Assembly: GCA_023229135.1 (NCBI GenBank)
Contig: JALNZT010000001.1
Location: 62,001-126,000, forward strand
Reading direction: 5' to 3'
Length of the DNA stretch: 64,000 bases
DNA from: Bacteroidales bacterium
GTDB taxonomy: Bacteria; Bacteroidota; Bacteroidia; Bacteroidales; F082
Made by a program: the position numbers and the translations under genes
In this document: positions 35,965-45,209 of the stretch, in pieces
Layout of the letters: every line of letters starts with the position of its first letter
Position numbering within the stretch: position 1 is the first letter of the stretch
The notes under the pieces: model-generated
What the model was told of the DNA's origin: nothing
Seen by the model: only the letters and a program-made list of their open reading frames with translations
Databases searched by the model: none

Positions 35965-36789
35965 TTGAAGACAATAACGCTGCTGGTTGCAATTCTTTTA
36001 GCGTGCTTTCCAATGCAGGCTCAAAACGCTGGGTCGGGGAAGGTTTACCGGGTTAATTATAAATGGGAGGTTCCCGCCACGATTGCCGGCTATGCTTTGA
36101 ATTCTTATGGTCTTGGTTTGTTGAGAGATAAATCACGGCTCGACGCCGCCACCATACTCGAATTGGACCGCGATGAAATCTGGGCTTTCGACCGATGGGC
36201 GGCTTTTCAAAACCCCGACAATTATGAAAACGCACAATTAATCTCCGACATCGGGATGAATGCTGCGCTGGTTTTGCCTGCGCTGCTGGCTTTTGATAAA
36301 CAAATCAGAAAGGACTGGTTGCCCGTGCTGCTTATCTATCTCGAAACCCAGTCTGTCGGGGGAAATTTATACCTGTGGCTCGGCACCATGCCAAATAATC
36401 GCATCCGACCCTACGTTTACAATCCCGGCTTCGACATGAATATGAAATTGGGTGGAGGAACCCGAGATTCTTTTTTTAGCGGCCACACCTCCTGGACTGC
36501 CGGTGCTTCGTTTTTCACGGCAAAGGTATATTCCGATTACCATCCCGAACTGGGCAATAAAAAATACTGGCTTTTTGCCGCCGCACTGGTTCCCCCGCTT
36601 TTTGTCGGTTATTCCCGTATGCGTGCAAGCAAACACTTTCCCACCGACACCATTACCGGCCTGGTCATTGGTGCCGCCACCGGTATCCTTATTCCTCACC
36701 TTCACAAAATCAATAAAAAGAAAAATTATACGCTTGTTCCTTTTGTTGGTGAGTATAGCGGCATGGCAATTACGTTGAATTTGAAGTAG
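35965..36789 (+). CDS. PAP2-superfamily phosphatase, TTG start
   Basis: The 274-residue protein opens with TTG (in-frame stop at 35944, no ATG between) and a signal peptide ending MQAQ. The acid-phosphatase/PAP2 motifs are present: NNRIRP (motif 1), FFSGHTSW (motif 2) and SRMRASKHFPTD (motif 3, with catalytic His and Asp). Hydrophobic stretches suggest membrane association, facing the periplasm. It would remove phosphate from lipids such as undecaprenyl pyrophosphate or from lipid A; the substrate is unknown. Confidence 0.9.
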   Translation: MKTITLLVAILLACFPMQAQNAGSGKVYRVNYKWEVPATIAGYALNSYGLGLLRDKSRLDAATILELDRDEIWAFDRWAAFQNPDNYENAQLISDIGMNAALVLPALLAFDKQIRKDWLPVLLIYLETQSVGGNLYLWLGTMPNNRIRPYVYNPGFDMNMKLGGGTRDSFFSGHTSWTAGASFFTAKVYSDYHPELGNKKYWLFAAALVPPLFVGYSRMRASKHFPTDTITGLVIGAATGILIPHLHKINKKKNYTLVPFVGEYSGMAITLNLK

Positions 36790-37029
36790 ATAAGTTGATG
36801 GTGGAATATGGGAAGTTCGGGTTTTAACCCTACTTGAAAAATCATAAGCTGTAAAAATCTGATAAACAGTAATATGTGTTTACTTTTACAATTAGGGGTC
36901 AACTTTTGTTTTCCTGGCGAAAGGTCTGTAATTCTTATTCAGCCTACGAAAGTCACTGCAATAACAGGACTTATTTTTGGTATGGAGCTGCGCATATCAT
37001 GGCATATATAGCCGGTTTTTAGTTCATCC

Positions 37030-37200
37030 TTAAGGCCAAGGATTTATATCAACATAATGATTCAATTCTGCCCATTCAACGAAATCATAAGTTTTAAATT
37101 TATTCACCCATTCTTTTTCTTGTCCAGCGGGTACGTGGAAAAAGATAATATTTCCGCTAACATCATTATCGGAATTTTCAGTCAGTTGCAGTATTTCCAT
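37030..37200 (-). CDS. Small hypothetical protein beside the element junction, possibly truncated
   Basis: From the ATG at 37200 this is a 56-residue protein ending VEWAELNHYVDINPWP; GNIIFFHVPAGQEKEW precedes it. The style recalls prodomain-like small proteins of Bacteroidota, but I do not recognise a family. The frame stays open upstream through 37283 and into the mobile element, so the residues before the ATG may be the remains of a longer gene cut by integration. The 240-bp gap between the PAP2 gene and this one shows no gene. Confidence 0.4.
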   Translation of the reverse strand: MEILQLTENSDNDVSGNIIFFHVPAGQEKEWVNKFKTYDFVEWAELNHYVDINPWP

Positions 37201-37283
37201 GGATTGTAACCAATCACTTTGGTGTTCCTTGTTTTTAATTTGAAATAATTTCGGAAAAACCGTTATCTGGTTGGTTTGGTAGT

Positions 37284-37293
37284 GCAAAGTTAC
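37284..37293 (-). other. Attachment-site core (attL) of the element
   Basis: The minus strand reads GTAACTTTGC, matching the GTAnnTTTGC core recognised by IntDOT. It lies about 320 bp before the integrase start. It contains a TAnnTTTG box, so the target was probably a host promoter or resembles one. The other end is outside the window. Confidence 0.75.
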
Positions 37294-37490
37294 TACAAAA
37301 AAGTGAAATGCGGAAAGATATAGTGATAGAATTGAGTTACAAGGGTTTTGGTTGAAGTGGCGATAATCCGTGAAGCCATTACAATCCCTGCCGAAGCCAA
37401 ATCCTGACGCCGCTACGTTACTTGTTCGTAACCATGCCCGAAAATGCGACAAACGGGTACGAATAGCGAAACAAGGCTCTAAGGAATAGT

Positions 37491-37506
37491 GAGTTATCCA
37501 TAACTC
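37491..37506. repeat. Palindrome before the integrase gene
   Basis: GAGTTATCCATAACTC is a 7-bp inverted repeat with a 2-nt centre. It lies between attL and int, where IntDOT arm-type or accessory-protein sites are expected; a regulator of int could also bind it. Confidence 0.5.
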
Positions 37507-37612
37507 ATGCGAAAAATCAGGTTACGGAAAAAGATTGCGCCGTTCCTCCCCGTTTTGCGTACCAACACCGGACTCTTCACCAACTAATTTTGAAACCCAA
37601 AAATTAAGGACA

Positions 37613-38848
37613 ATGAAGAGTACATTTTCAGTAATCTACTACCTCAAGCGTCAGGTAGTGAAAAAGGACGGGACAGTTCCCGTCATGGGACGCATCACGG
37701 TGGACGGCAGCCAGACACAGTTCAGCTGCAAACTGACTGTCGATCCGAAACTGTGGGACACCAAAGGTGGACGTGTCACGGGCAGAAGCACGGCGGCACT
37801 CGAAACGAACCGTATGCTTGACAAGATGCGGGTACGCATCAACAGGCATTATCAGGAAATCATGGAGCGTGACAACTTCGTCACGGCGGAGAAGGTGAAG
37901 AACGCCTTTCTCGGACTGGAACACCGCTACCACACGCTGATGCAGGTGTTCCGCCAGCACAACGAGGACTACGAGAAGCAGGTGGAGGCAGGCATGAAAG
38001 CCAAAGGCACGCTGCTGAAGTACCGCACCGTTTACAAGCACATGCAAGAGTTCCTCGACATCCGCTACCATGTGAAGGACATCGCCCTAAAAGAGCTTAC
38101 CCCGGCTTTCATCTCCGACTTCGAGATGTTCCTGCGCACGGACAAGCACTGCTGCACCAATACCGTGTGGCTGTACGTCTGCCCGTTACGGACGATGGTA
38201 TTCATCGCCATCAACAACGAGTGGCTGACGCGCGACCCGTTCCGCGAGTATGAAATCAAGAAGGAGGAAACAACACGCAGTTTCCTGACCAAAGATGAGA
38301 TCCGCCTGCTGATGGAGGGGAAACTGAAAAACGCCAAACAGGAATTGTACCGCGACCTCTACCTGTTCTGCGCCTTCACGGGGCTGTCGTTCGCGGATAT
38401 GCGCAACCTTACGGAAGAGAATATCCGCACCTACTTCGACGAACACGAGTGGATAAACATCAACCGCCAGAAAACGGGCGTGGTGTCCAACATCCGCCTG
38501 CTCGACATCGCCAACCGCATAATCGGCAAATACCGGGGACTGTGCGGGGACGGCAGGATATTTCCCGTTCCGCATTATAACACGTGCCTTGCCGGTATCC
38601 GTGCCGTCGCCAAGCGTTGCGGCATCACCAAGCATATCACGTGGCATCAGAGCCGCCACACGGCAGCCACGACGATATTCCTCTCCAACGGTGTTCCCAT
38701 CGAAACGGTCAGCTCCATGCTCGGACACAAGAGCATAAAGACGACGCAGATTTACGCAAAGATAACCAAAGAGAAGCTCAATCAGGACATGGAGAACCTT
38801 GCCGCAAGATTGAACGGCGTCGAGGAATTTGCAGGTTGCACCATCTAA
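37613..38848 (+). CDS. int: Tyrosine recombinase IntDOT
   Basis: From the ATG at 37613 the product is 411 residues, the length of CTnDOT IntDOT. Catalytic residues fall at the same numbers: Ser259 in place of the usual first Arg (FTGLSF), Lys287, His345 and Arg348 (WHQSRHT), His372 and nucleophile Tyr381. It catalyses integration and excision at att sites. The longer frame from 37535 is unconserved. It is transcribed into the element, next to attL. Confidence 0.97.
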   Translation: MKSTFSVIYYLKRQVVKKDGTVPVMGRITVDGSQTQFSCKLTVDPKLWDTKGGRVTGRSTAALETNRMLDKMRVRINRHYQEIMERDNFVTAEKVKNAFLGLEHRYHTLMQVFRQHNEDYEKQVEAGMKAKGTLLKYRTVYKHMQEFLDIRYHVKDIALKELTPAFISDFEMFLRTDKHCCTNTVWLYVCPLRTMVFIAINNEWLTRDPFREYEIKKEETTRSFLTKDEIRLLMEGKLKNAKQELYRDLYLFCAFTGLSFADMRNLTEENIRTYFDEHEWININRQKTGVVSNIRLLDIANRIIGKYRGLCGDGRIFPVPHYNTCLAGIRAVAKRCGITKHITWHQSRHTAATTIFLSNGVPIETVSSMLGHKSIKTTQIYAKITKEKLNQDMENLAARLNGVEEFAGCTI

Positions 38849-38859
38849 AAAGAAAAGCC

Positions 38860-39222
38860 ATGAAACGTGACACAATCATCATCGAGGACAAGGCAGTCAG
38901 CGTAACCGGTAACGACGTGTGGATGACCGCCACCGAAATAGCCGGATTGTTCCATACGACCGTCCCGGCAGTGAACGCCGCCATCAGAGCCGTCCGCAAG
39001 TCGGACGTGCTGAACGACTACGAGGTGTGCCGCTACATGCAGCTTGAAAACGGGCTGCACGCGGACGTGTACGCCCTTGAAATCATCATCCCGGTCGCTT
39101 TCAGGGTGAATACCTACAACACCCACCTGTTCCGCACATGGCTGGTGGGAAAGGCACTCTCACAAGAGAAACGGCAGACATACGTGATGTTCATACAGAA
39201 CGGAAAAGCCGGGTATTGCTGA
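38860..39222 (+). CDS. Small RhuM-like/HTH protein of the element
   Basis: The 120-residue protein starts 11 bp after int. MTATEIAGLFHTTVPAVNAAI resembles the helix-turn-helix of the RhuM/KilA-type group, and residues 65-110 are a mixed alpha/beta tail. It is probably a DNA-binding accessory of the integration module. No exact function is known to me. Confidence 0.75.
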   Translation: MKRDTIIIEDKAVSVTGNDVWMTATEIAGLFHTTVPAVNAAIRAVRKSDVLNDYEVCRYMQLENGLHADVYALEIIIPVAFRVNTYNTHLFRTWLVGKALSQEKRQTYVMFIQNGKAGYC

Positions 39223-39299
39223 TTGCACATACCCCATAAGACAAGTAAACGGGTAGCACCACAAAAGGTGTCACCCGTTTACTTTTTCATGAAACCGCC

Positions 39300-39605
39300 T
39301 CACTCCAGCGGCTTGCGGTAGTTCGCTTCCAGTACCCCGCGCAGCCCCGTTTCCGGGTAAAGCACCTTCCCTCCCAAAAGTATGAAGGGCAACACGCGGT
39401 TGTTGCGGTATTCCTGCAAGGTGCGCCGGCTCACACGGAGCAGTTCCGACACCTCGCCGTCCGTCAGGTAACGTTCCCCGTCCAGCGGAGGACGGTAGCT
39501 TTCCAGAAATGCGGACAGCCATTTCGAGCCTTTGCGCATATCCTGCACCACAGAGGCTATCGGCTCGTCTTCCATCGTAAAAACATCGTTGTTCTCGTTC
39601 ATCAT
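39300..39605 (-). CDS. Excisionase-like HTH protein
   Basis: The start MMNENNDVFTME (39605) gives 101 residues; a longer frame to 39668 overlaps the upstream gene and looks unconserved. YLTDGEVSELLRVSRRTLQEYRNNRVLPF is a MerR/excisionase-type winged helix. It follows a similar gene on the minus strand, and both lie opposite to int and the excision operon. Confidence 0.8.
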   Translation of the reverse strand: MMNENNDVFTMEDEPIASVVQDMRKGSKWLSAFLESYRPPLDGERYLTDGEVSELLRVSRRTLQEYRNNRVLPFILLGGKVLYPETGLRGVLEANYRKPLE

Positions 39606-39636
39606 AACTTCGGATTCAGTGGGTGAATAAATCAAA

Positions 39637-39936
39637 TCATCTGCCGTGCGGATAGAGCGTGCCGACAAGCGGTATCAGCCGCTTCACCTCCTCTGGCTTG
39701 TAATAGAACCTGCGGTTTATCTGCGAGTAGCCGATAAGCCGCCTGTCACGCAGCGTCTGCAACGTGCGCGGGCTTATTCTCAACTGCCCGCAGACCTCCT
39801 CGCCCGTGAGCCATCTTTCCATGCGCCCCGTGTCGCTTTTGCGCCTCAGGGCGGCGACCTTCTCCGAGAGTGCGCCGAATGCCGCCACCATCATCTCGAA
39901 AGTCTTTTTCTCGATAGATACTATTTCCATATTCAT
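39637..39936 (-). CDS. Excisionase-like HTH protein
   Basis: From MNMEIVSIEKK (39936) the product is 99 residues. A short N-terminal helix precedes the HTH: WLTGEEVCGQLRISPRTLQTLRDRRLIGYSQI. It is a paralogue in style of the next gene and of Xis2c and Xis2d. A -7 box lies about 20 bp upstream on the minus strand. Confidence 0.8.
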   Translation of the reverse strand: MNMEIVSIEKKTFEMMVAAFGALSEKVAALRRKSDTGRMERWLTGEEVCGQLRISPRTLQTLRDRRLIGYSQINRRFYYKPEEVKRLIPLVGTLYPHGR

Positions 39937-39954
39937 GTCATTTAGAGTTTGCCG

Positions 39955-39962
39955 CAAAGGTA
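39955..39962 (-). promoter_or_regulatory. Promoter -7 box of the minus-strand HTH pair
   Basis: Minus-strand TACCTTTG followed by C fits TAnnTTTGY and ends about 19 bp before the ATG at 39936. It lies in the divergent region shared with the xis2c operon. Confidence 0.5.
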
Positions 39963-40137
39963 ACGAAACGGCATACAAGACGTATCGTTTTCCGCTGAAA
40001 GGCTGCCTGTTGCGCCGTTTGACCGGGTTACGGAGCCATCTTCCGCAAAAATCTTACGTGAGTCACGTAGTGAGTTGTTAAAGCCCCTTTTGTTTATTGC
40101 CGAATTTTGTCGCAGAAACAAAAAGAAAGGACTGAAC

Positions 40138-40500
40138 ATGAAAGTGATAACAATGGAAAGTTCCGCCTACAAGGAGATGATGGCGCAGATTGCGAACATC
40201 GCAGGGTACATCCGCGAGGCAAGGGACGAGAAGAAACGGAAGCGGGAAACCGAAGACAAGCTGCTTGACACGGCACAGGCGGCGAAGATGCTCAACGTGA
40301 GCAAGCGCACCATGCAGCGTATGCGCACCGACCACCGTATCGAGTATGTGGTGGTACGCGGAAGCTGCCGCTACCGCCTTTCCGAGATACTGCGGCTATT
40401 GGAGGACAACACAGTAAGGAACGAGGAAGGGACAATAGACACCCTGTTCCACAACCACACGCTGCGCACGGGCGGCAAACCAAAAGGAAGGAGGACATAG
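40138..40500 (+). CDS. xis2c: Excision protein Xis2c
   Basis: The 120-residue protein starts MKVITMESSAYKEMM; the upstream frame from 40075 is rejected as unconserved. LLDTAQAAKMLNVSKRTMQRMRTDHRIEYVVV is the excisionase HTH and wing. In CTnDOT, Xis2c and Xis2d bend the att DNA for excision and activate transfer genes. It heads the xis2c-xis2d-orf3-exc operon. Confidence 0.88.
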   Translation: MKVITMESSAYKEMMAQIANIAGYIREARDEKKRKRETEDKLLDTAQAAKMLNVSKRTMQRMRTDHRIEYVVVRGSCRYRLSEILRLLEDNTVRNEEGTIDTLFHNHTLRTGGKPKGRRT

Positions 40501-40503
40501 GTC

Positions 40504-40854
40504 ATGGAACTGCTCACACGAAACAACTTCGAGGGCTGGATGCAGAAGCTGATGGAACGGCTCGACCGTCAGGACGAACTGCTGCTGGCGATGAAGGCTG
40601 AGGGGAAACAGCCCACTATCACGGAAAGCATCCGCCTTTTCGACAATCAGGATTTGTGCATGTTGCTCCAGATAAGCAAACGCACCCTCCAACGCTACCG
40701 CAGCGTAGGCGCATTGCCCTACAAGACGCTGGGCAAGAAGACCTATTACAGCGAGGAGGACGTGCTGACATTCCTTTCCAACCATATCAAGGACTTCAAA
40801 AAGGAAGATATAGCCTTCTACAAGGCTCGTATCCATAATTTCTTTCATAAATAA
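40504..40854 (+). CDS. xis2d: Excision protein Xis2d
   Basis: The 116-residue protein has an N-terminal helix (MELLTRNNFEGWMQKLMERL) and an HTH: DLCMLLQISKRTLQRYRSVGALPYKTL. It begins 3 bp after xis2c. It is the partner of Xis2c in excision and in switching on transfer genes of CTnDOT-type elements. Confidence 0.88.
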   Translation: MELLTRNNFEGWMQKLMERLDRQDELLLAMKAEGKQPTITESIRLFDNQDLCMLLQISKRTLQRYRSVGALPYKTLGKKTYYSEEDVLTFLSNHIKDFKKEDIAFYKARIHNFFHK

Positions 40855-40874
40855 CCCATTAAAACATTTTTCAG

Positions 40875-42446
40875 ATGGCAAAGAAAAAAGACGAAAAGGA
40901 CGTGCTGGTAGTCCGTGACGAGAAGACAGGCGAGATCAGCGTGGTAGCCGGGCTGAACGCGGACGGCACACCCAAGCGCACCCCCGCAAAAGCGGAGAAC
41001 GCGCAGAGTTTCCTGCAATTCGACCGACATGGCGACGTGCTGGACAACTTCTTCAAGAACTTCTTCCGGCAGTGCAAGGAACCCAGCCGCTTCGGTTTCT
41101 ACCGCATTGCGGCAGACCAAGCTGAAAATCTCTTAGAGGTGATGAAGCAACTGCTGAAAGACCCCGAAGCGAACAAGGAGCTGCTCGCCCCTCACAAGGT
41201 GGACACCTCCGACTATGAGAAGAAGGTGCAGGAAGAGATGGCAGCACAACAGACAGAGAAACAAGAACCTCAAAAACAGGAGAACATGGAACAACGGAAA
41301 GAACAGCAACAGGACAAATCCGAACAGATGCAGGGCAAACGTGGCTACCAGCCCATCGACGAGAGTAAAATCAACTGGCAGGAGCTGGAGGACAGATGGG
41401 GCGTAAAGCGGGACAACCTTGAAAAGTCCGGCGACCTTACGAAGATGCTCAACTATGGCAAGTCCGACTTGGTAAAGGTCAAACCGACCTTCGGCGGCGA
41501 ATCATTCGAGCTGGACGCCCGCCTCTCCTTCAAGAAGGACGGTGAGGGAAACATCAGCCTCGTGCCGCACTTCATCCGCAAGGAGCAGAAGCTGGATGAG
41601 TACAAGGAACACAAATTCTCCGACAATGACCGGAAGAACCTCCGCGAAACGGGCAATCTCGGTAGGGTCGTGGACATTGTGGACAGGGAAACGGGCGAGA
41701 TCATCCCCTCCTACATCAGCATCGACCGCAAGACGAATGAAATCACGGACATTCCGGCAAGCAGGGTGCGCATCCCGGAGCGCATCGGCAAGACGGAAAT
41801 CACCACGCAGGAGCGGGACATGCTCCGCGCCGGACTGCCCGTACGCGACAAGCTCATCGAGCGCAACGACGGCAGAAAGTTCGTCACCACCCTGCAAGTG
41901 AACGTGGAGCAGCGCGGCGTGGAGTTCGTGCCGGGAACCGGCAAGTCGCCCCGTACCGCACAGACACAGGAAACCAAAGGCGACACATCGAAAAGTCAGG
42001 CGCAGGGCGGGGAAAATGCCGCACAGACCAAGAAGGAGCAACGCCGCAACACGTGGACGAACGAGGACGGCAGCATCCGCCCCATCAGCAAATGGAGCGG
42101 CGTGAGCTTCACCGACCAGCAGAAAGCCGACTATGTGGCGGGTAAAGCCGTGAAGCTGGAGAACGTGACCGACAAGCAGGGCTTCCATGCCACGATGTAT
42201 ATCAAGTTCAACCCGGAGAAGGGACGCCCGTACCGCTACGACACGAACCCTGACAATGCACAGCAGGTTGCTCCGTCCAACGAGAGCCGCACGCAGGTGG
42301 CGGTGAACAACGATGGCAAGACCAACGAGGCTACAAAGAATCTGAGAGAGCCGTTGCAGAAAGGTCAGACCAACCCGAAGGACGCCCGCCAGCAACAGCA
42401 GCAGGAGAAGCCGCAGAAGAAAACGGGCAAGGGCATGAAAATGTAA
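40875..42446 (+). CDS. DUF3945/DUF4099-type protein (orf3 of excision operon)
   Basis: The 523-residue hydrophilic protein lies between xis2d and the topoisomerase gene, in the place of orf3. KKRGYQP-like and INWQELEDRWGVKRDNLEKSG fit the DUF4099 region, and several repeats resemble DUF3945. The last 120 residues are Gln/Lys-rich and disordered. Its role in excision is not established to my knowledge. Confidence 0.82.
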   Translation: MAKKKDEKDVLVVRDEKTGEISVVAGLNADGTPKRTPAKAENAQSFLQFDRHGDVLDNFFKNFFRQCKEPSRFGFYRIAADQAENLLEVMKQLLKDPEANKELLAPHKVDTSDYEKKVQEEMAAQQTEKQEPQKQENMEQRKEQQQDKSEQMQGKRGYQPIDESKINWQELEDRWGVKRDNLEKSGDLTKMLNYGKSDLVKVKPTFGGESFELDARLSFKKDGEGNISLVPHFIRKEQKLDEYKEHKFSDNDRKNLRETGNLGRVVDIVDRETGEIIPSYISIDRKTNEITDIPASRVRIPERIGKTEITTQERDMLRAGLPVRDKLIERNDGRKFVTTLQVNVEQRGVEFVPGTGKSPRTAQTQETKGDTSKSQAQGGENAAQTKKEQRRNTWTNEDGSIRPISKWSGVSFTDQQKADYVAGKAVKLENVTDKQGFHATMYIKFNPEKGRPYRYDTNPDNAQQVAPSNESRTQVAVNNDGKTNEATKNLREPLQKGQTNPKDARQQQQQEKPQKKTGKGMKM

Positions 42447-42506
42447 TCCCGTGTCCGCCACTGAATCCAAAATAAAATCCAAAGTATCAACAAAAAAGAA
42501 GAAGAC

Positions 42507-44594
42507 ATGAAGACAATCATTGCAGAAAAGCCCTCCGTGGCACGTGAAATCGCCCGCATCGTGGGCGCGACAAAGAGAGAGGAAGGATATTTCGAGGGAG
42601 GCGGTTATGCCGTGACATGGGCATTCGGACACCTCGTTCAGCTTGCCATGCCCGACGGCTACGGCGTGCGCGGATTTGTCCGTGACAACCTCCCGATTAT
42701 TCCCGACACATTCACGCTCGTCCCCCGTCAGGTCAGGACGGAGAAAGGTTACAAGCCCGACAGCGGCGTGGTGTCGCAGATAAAAGTCATCAAAAGACTG
42801 TTCGACACAAGCGAACATATCATCGTGGCGACCGATGCCGGACGCGAGGGAGAGCTTATCTTCCGCTACCTCTACCACTATACGGGTTGCACCACTCCTT
42901 TCGTGCGCCTGTGGATCAGCTCTCTCACCGACAAAGCTATCCGCGAGGGACTGCGGAAACTCGAAGACGGCAGCAAATACGACAACCTCTACCTCGCCGC
43001 CAAAGCGCGGAGCGAATCCGACTGGCTCGTGGGCATCAACGGCACACAGGCGTTATCCATCGCCGCCGGACACGGCACGTATTCCGTGGGGCGGGTGCAG
43101 ACACCAACGTTGGCTATGGTATGTGAACGCTACTGGGAGAACCGCCGCTTTACGTCCGAAGCATTCTGGCAGCTCCATATCGCAACGGACGGTTGCGACG
43201 GCGAAGTCGTGAAATTCTCATCCTCCGAGAAATGGAAAGAGAAAGAACCGGCGATGGAACTATATAATAAGGTAAAGGCGGCAGGTTGCGCCACTGTCAC
43301 GAAAGCCGAGCGCAAGGAGAAGACGGAGGAAACTCCCTTGCTCTACGACCTGACCACGCTCCAGAAAGAAGCCAACGCCAAGCACGGCTTCACGGCGGAA
43401 CAGACGCTTGAAATCGCGCAGAAACTCTACGAAAAGAAGTTGATAACCTATCCGAGAACGGGAAGCCGCTACATCCCCGAAGACGTGTTTGCCGAAATTC
43501 CCAAACTGCTCGCTTTCATCGGCACACAGCCCGAATGGAAAGACAAGGTGCGGGCAAAAGCCGCCCCGACACGCCGCAGCGTGGACGACGGCAAGGTGAC
43601 AGACCACCATGCCCTGCTCGTCACGGGTGAGAAACCGCTCTTCCTCTCCAAAGAGGACAATACCATCTATCAGATGATTGCCGGGCGCATGGTCGAGGCA
43701 TTCTCTGAGAAATGCGTCAAGGATGTGACCACTGTCACGGCGGAATGTGCCGGAGTGGAGTTTACCGTAAAAGGCAGCGTCGTGAAGCAAACCGGATGGC
43801 GTGCCGTCTATGGCGAGGAAAAAGAGGAAATTACCATCCCCGGCTGGCAGGAAGGCGACACGCTGACACCGAAAGGCTCGTCCATTACCGAAGGAAAGAC
43901 CAAACCCAAGCCGCTGCATACCGAAGCCACCCTGCTCTCGGCAATGGAAACGGCGGGCAAGGAAATTGAGGACGACGCACTGCGGCAGGCGATGAAGGAC
44001 TGTGGCATCGGTACTCCCGCCACACGCGCCTCCATCATCGAAACGCTTTTCAAGCGCGGTTACATGGAACGCTGCAAGAAGTCGCTTGTTCCCACCGAAA
44101 AAGGACTTGCCCTCAATTCCGTCGTCAAGACGATGCGCATCGCCGATGTTGCCATGACGGGCGAATGGGAAAAGGAGCTGGCGCGTATCGAGCGCGGGGA
44201 ACTGTCCGACGACACCTTCCGCAAGGAGATAGAGGCGTACACACGTGAGATAACCTCCGAACTGATCTCGTGCGACAAGCTCTTCGGCAGCCGTGACTCC
44301 GGCTGCGCGTGTCCCAAGTGTGGCACGGGCAGGATGCGGTTCTACGGCAAGGTGGTACGCTGCGACAACACGGAGTGCGGACTGCCCGTGTTCCGGCTGA
44401 AAGCGGGACGCACCCTGTCCGACGATGAAATCAAAGACCTGCTCACCGAAGGGCATACCAAGCTGCTCAAAGGGTTCAAGAGCAAACAGGGCAAGAGTTT
44501 CGATGCTGTTGTCGCCTTTGACGGGGAATATAACACGACTTTTGTGTTCCCGGAGGCTAAAAAGGACAAGAAATTTTCAGGACGGAAGAAATAG
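42507..44594 (+). CDS. exc: Type IA topoisomerase Exc (TopB-like)
   Basis: The 695-residue enzyme has the TOPRIM domain (IIAEKPSVAREIARIVG, ATDAGREGELIFRYLY), the catalytic Tyr in LITYPRTGSRYIPED, and a C-terminal zinc ribbon (CACPKCGTGRM...CDNTECG). It relaxes or decatenates DNA through a 5'-phosphotyrosine. In CTnDOT, Exc is needed for excision, though its topoisomerase activity was reported to be dispensable. It ends the excision operon, followed by a terminator. Confidence 0.96.
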   Translation: MKTIIAEKPSVAREIARIVGATKREEGYFEGGGYAVTWAFGHLVQLAMPDGYGVRGFVRDNLPIIPDTFTLVPRQVRTEKGYKPDSGVVSQIKVIKRLFDTSEHIIVATDAGREGELIFRYLYHYTGCTTPFVRLWISSLTDKAIREGLRKLEDGSKYDNLYLAAKARSESDWLVGINGTQALSIAAGHGTYSVGRVQTPTLAMVCERYWENRRFTSEAFWQLHIATDGCDGEVVKFSSSEKWKEKEPAMELYNKVKAAGCATVTKAERKEKTEETPLLYDLTTLQKEANAKHGFTAEQTLEIAQKLYEKKLITYPRTGSRYIPEDVFAEIPKLLAFIGTQPEWKDKVRAKAAPTRRSVDDGKVTDHHALLVTGEKPLFLSKEDNTIYQMIAGRMVEAFSEKCVKDVTTVTAECAGVEFTVKGSVVKQTGWRAVYGEEKEEITIPGWQEGDTLTPKGSSITEGKTKPKPLHTEATLLSAMETAGKEIEDDALRQAMKDCGIGTPATRASIIETLFKRGYMERCKKSLVPTEKGLALNSVVKTMRIADVAMTGEWEKELARIERGELSDDTFRKEIEAYTREITSELISCDKLFGSRDSGCACPKCGTGRMRFYGKVVRCDNTECGLPVFRLKAGRTLSDDEIKDLLTEGHTKLLKGFKSKQGKSFDAVVAFDGEYNTTFVFPEAKKDKKFSGRKK

Positions 44595-44654
44595 TATTAA
44601 CTTTGCCACTTGTTCAGAGTAATGAATTGTTCTTCGATACCGGATTACACTCAT

Positions 44655-44755
44655 ACTTTGGATTTAGTGGTGGCACTCGGAGGGATACCGAGTGCCTTTT
44701 TCTTCCTTTTTCCAACCGATTATCCCGTTAATTATCAATCCGCTAAATCCAAAGT
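44655..44755 (+). repeat. 13-bp inverted repeat enclosing a terminator, before DUF1896 gene
   Basis: ACTTTGGATTTAG (44655-44667) is exactly complementary to CTAAATCCAAAGT (44743-44755). The right arm ends one base before the ATG at 44757 and would hide the ribosome site. A strong terminator lies inside the loop. Confidence 0.75.
44672..44701 (+). terminator. Intrinsic terminator after exc
   Basis: GGCACTCGG pairs perfectly with CCGAGTGCC around a 7-nt loop, followed by five T residues. It sits 78 bp after the exc stop. Confidence 0.92.
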
Positions 44756-44756
44756 A

Positions 44757-45209
44757 ATGAACAACAAGAAGAAAAACGAGGGTCAGACCGACTTTTCCTA
44801 TTACGGTCTGTACCTGCTGGACTATCTCCGCACGAACAAGTTTGAACAGGCTGACGACACCGCTTTCATACGGGAACGGGCCGACCGTGCCGCCGAAACG
44901 TATGAGAGGGCACGGCTTGAAGGCTATCCCGCCGATGGTGCGCAGGAACTGGCGATGGACACGCTGCTGCGCGGGCTGCATTATTCCCGTTACGCCATCC
45001 TCCGCGAAGTCGTGGAAAACGAGTTTGCCGATGAAGTGCCGGAAGAGAAGCGTGAAGCCTTTGTCCTGAAACTGCTGCCGCTTGTCGGCAACGTGTTCTC
45101 CGTCTATGACCTCTCGGATGACAATTTCGCCCTGTCTTCCGATTACGACCTGCTCTACACGGAGCTGACGGGAGCAACCGTCCTTTACTTAGACGAATAT
45201 GGCGTTTAA
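44757..45209 (+). CDS. DUF1896-type protein
   Basis: From MNNKKKNEG (44757) the product is 150 residues; the longer frame from 44610 would run through the terminator. FSYYGLYLLDYLRTNKFEQADD and the helical remainder match small DUF1896 proteins of Bacteroides conjugative elements. It overlaps the helicase gene by 11 bp, so coupled translation is likely. Function is unknown. Confidence 0.8.
   Translation: MNNKKKNEGQTDFSYYGLYLLDYLRTNKFEQADDTAFIRERADRAAETYERARLEGYPADGAQELAMDTLLRGLHYSRYAILREVVENEFADEVPEEKREAFVLKLLPLVGNVFSVYDLSDDNFALSSDYDLLYTELTGATVLYLDEYGV

Noticed and set aside
41502..42878. 458-codon minus-strand open frame
   Set aside because: G+C-rich antisense shadow of orf3 and exc, both clearly coding.
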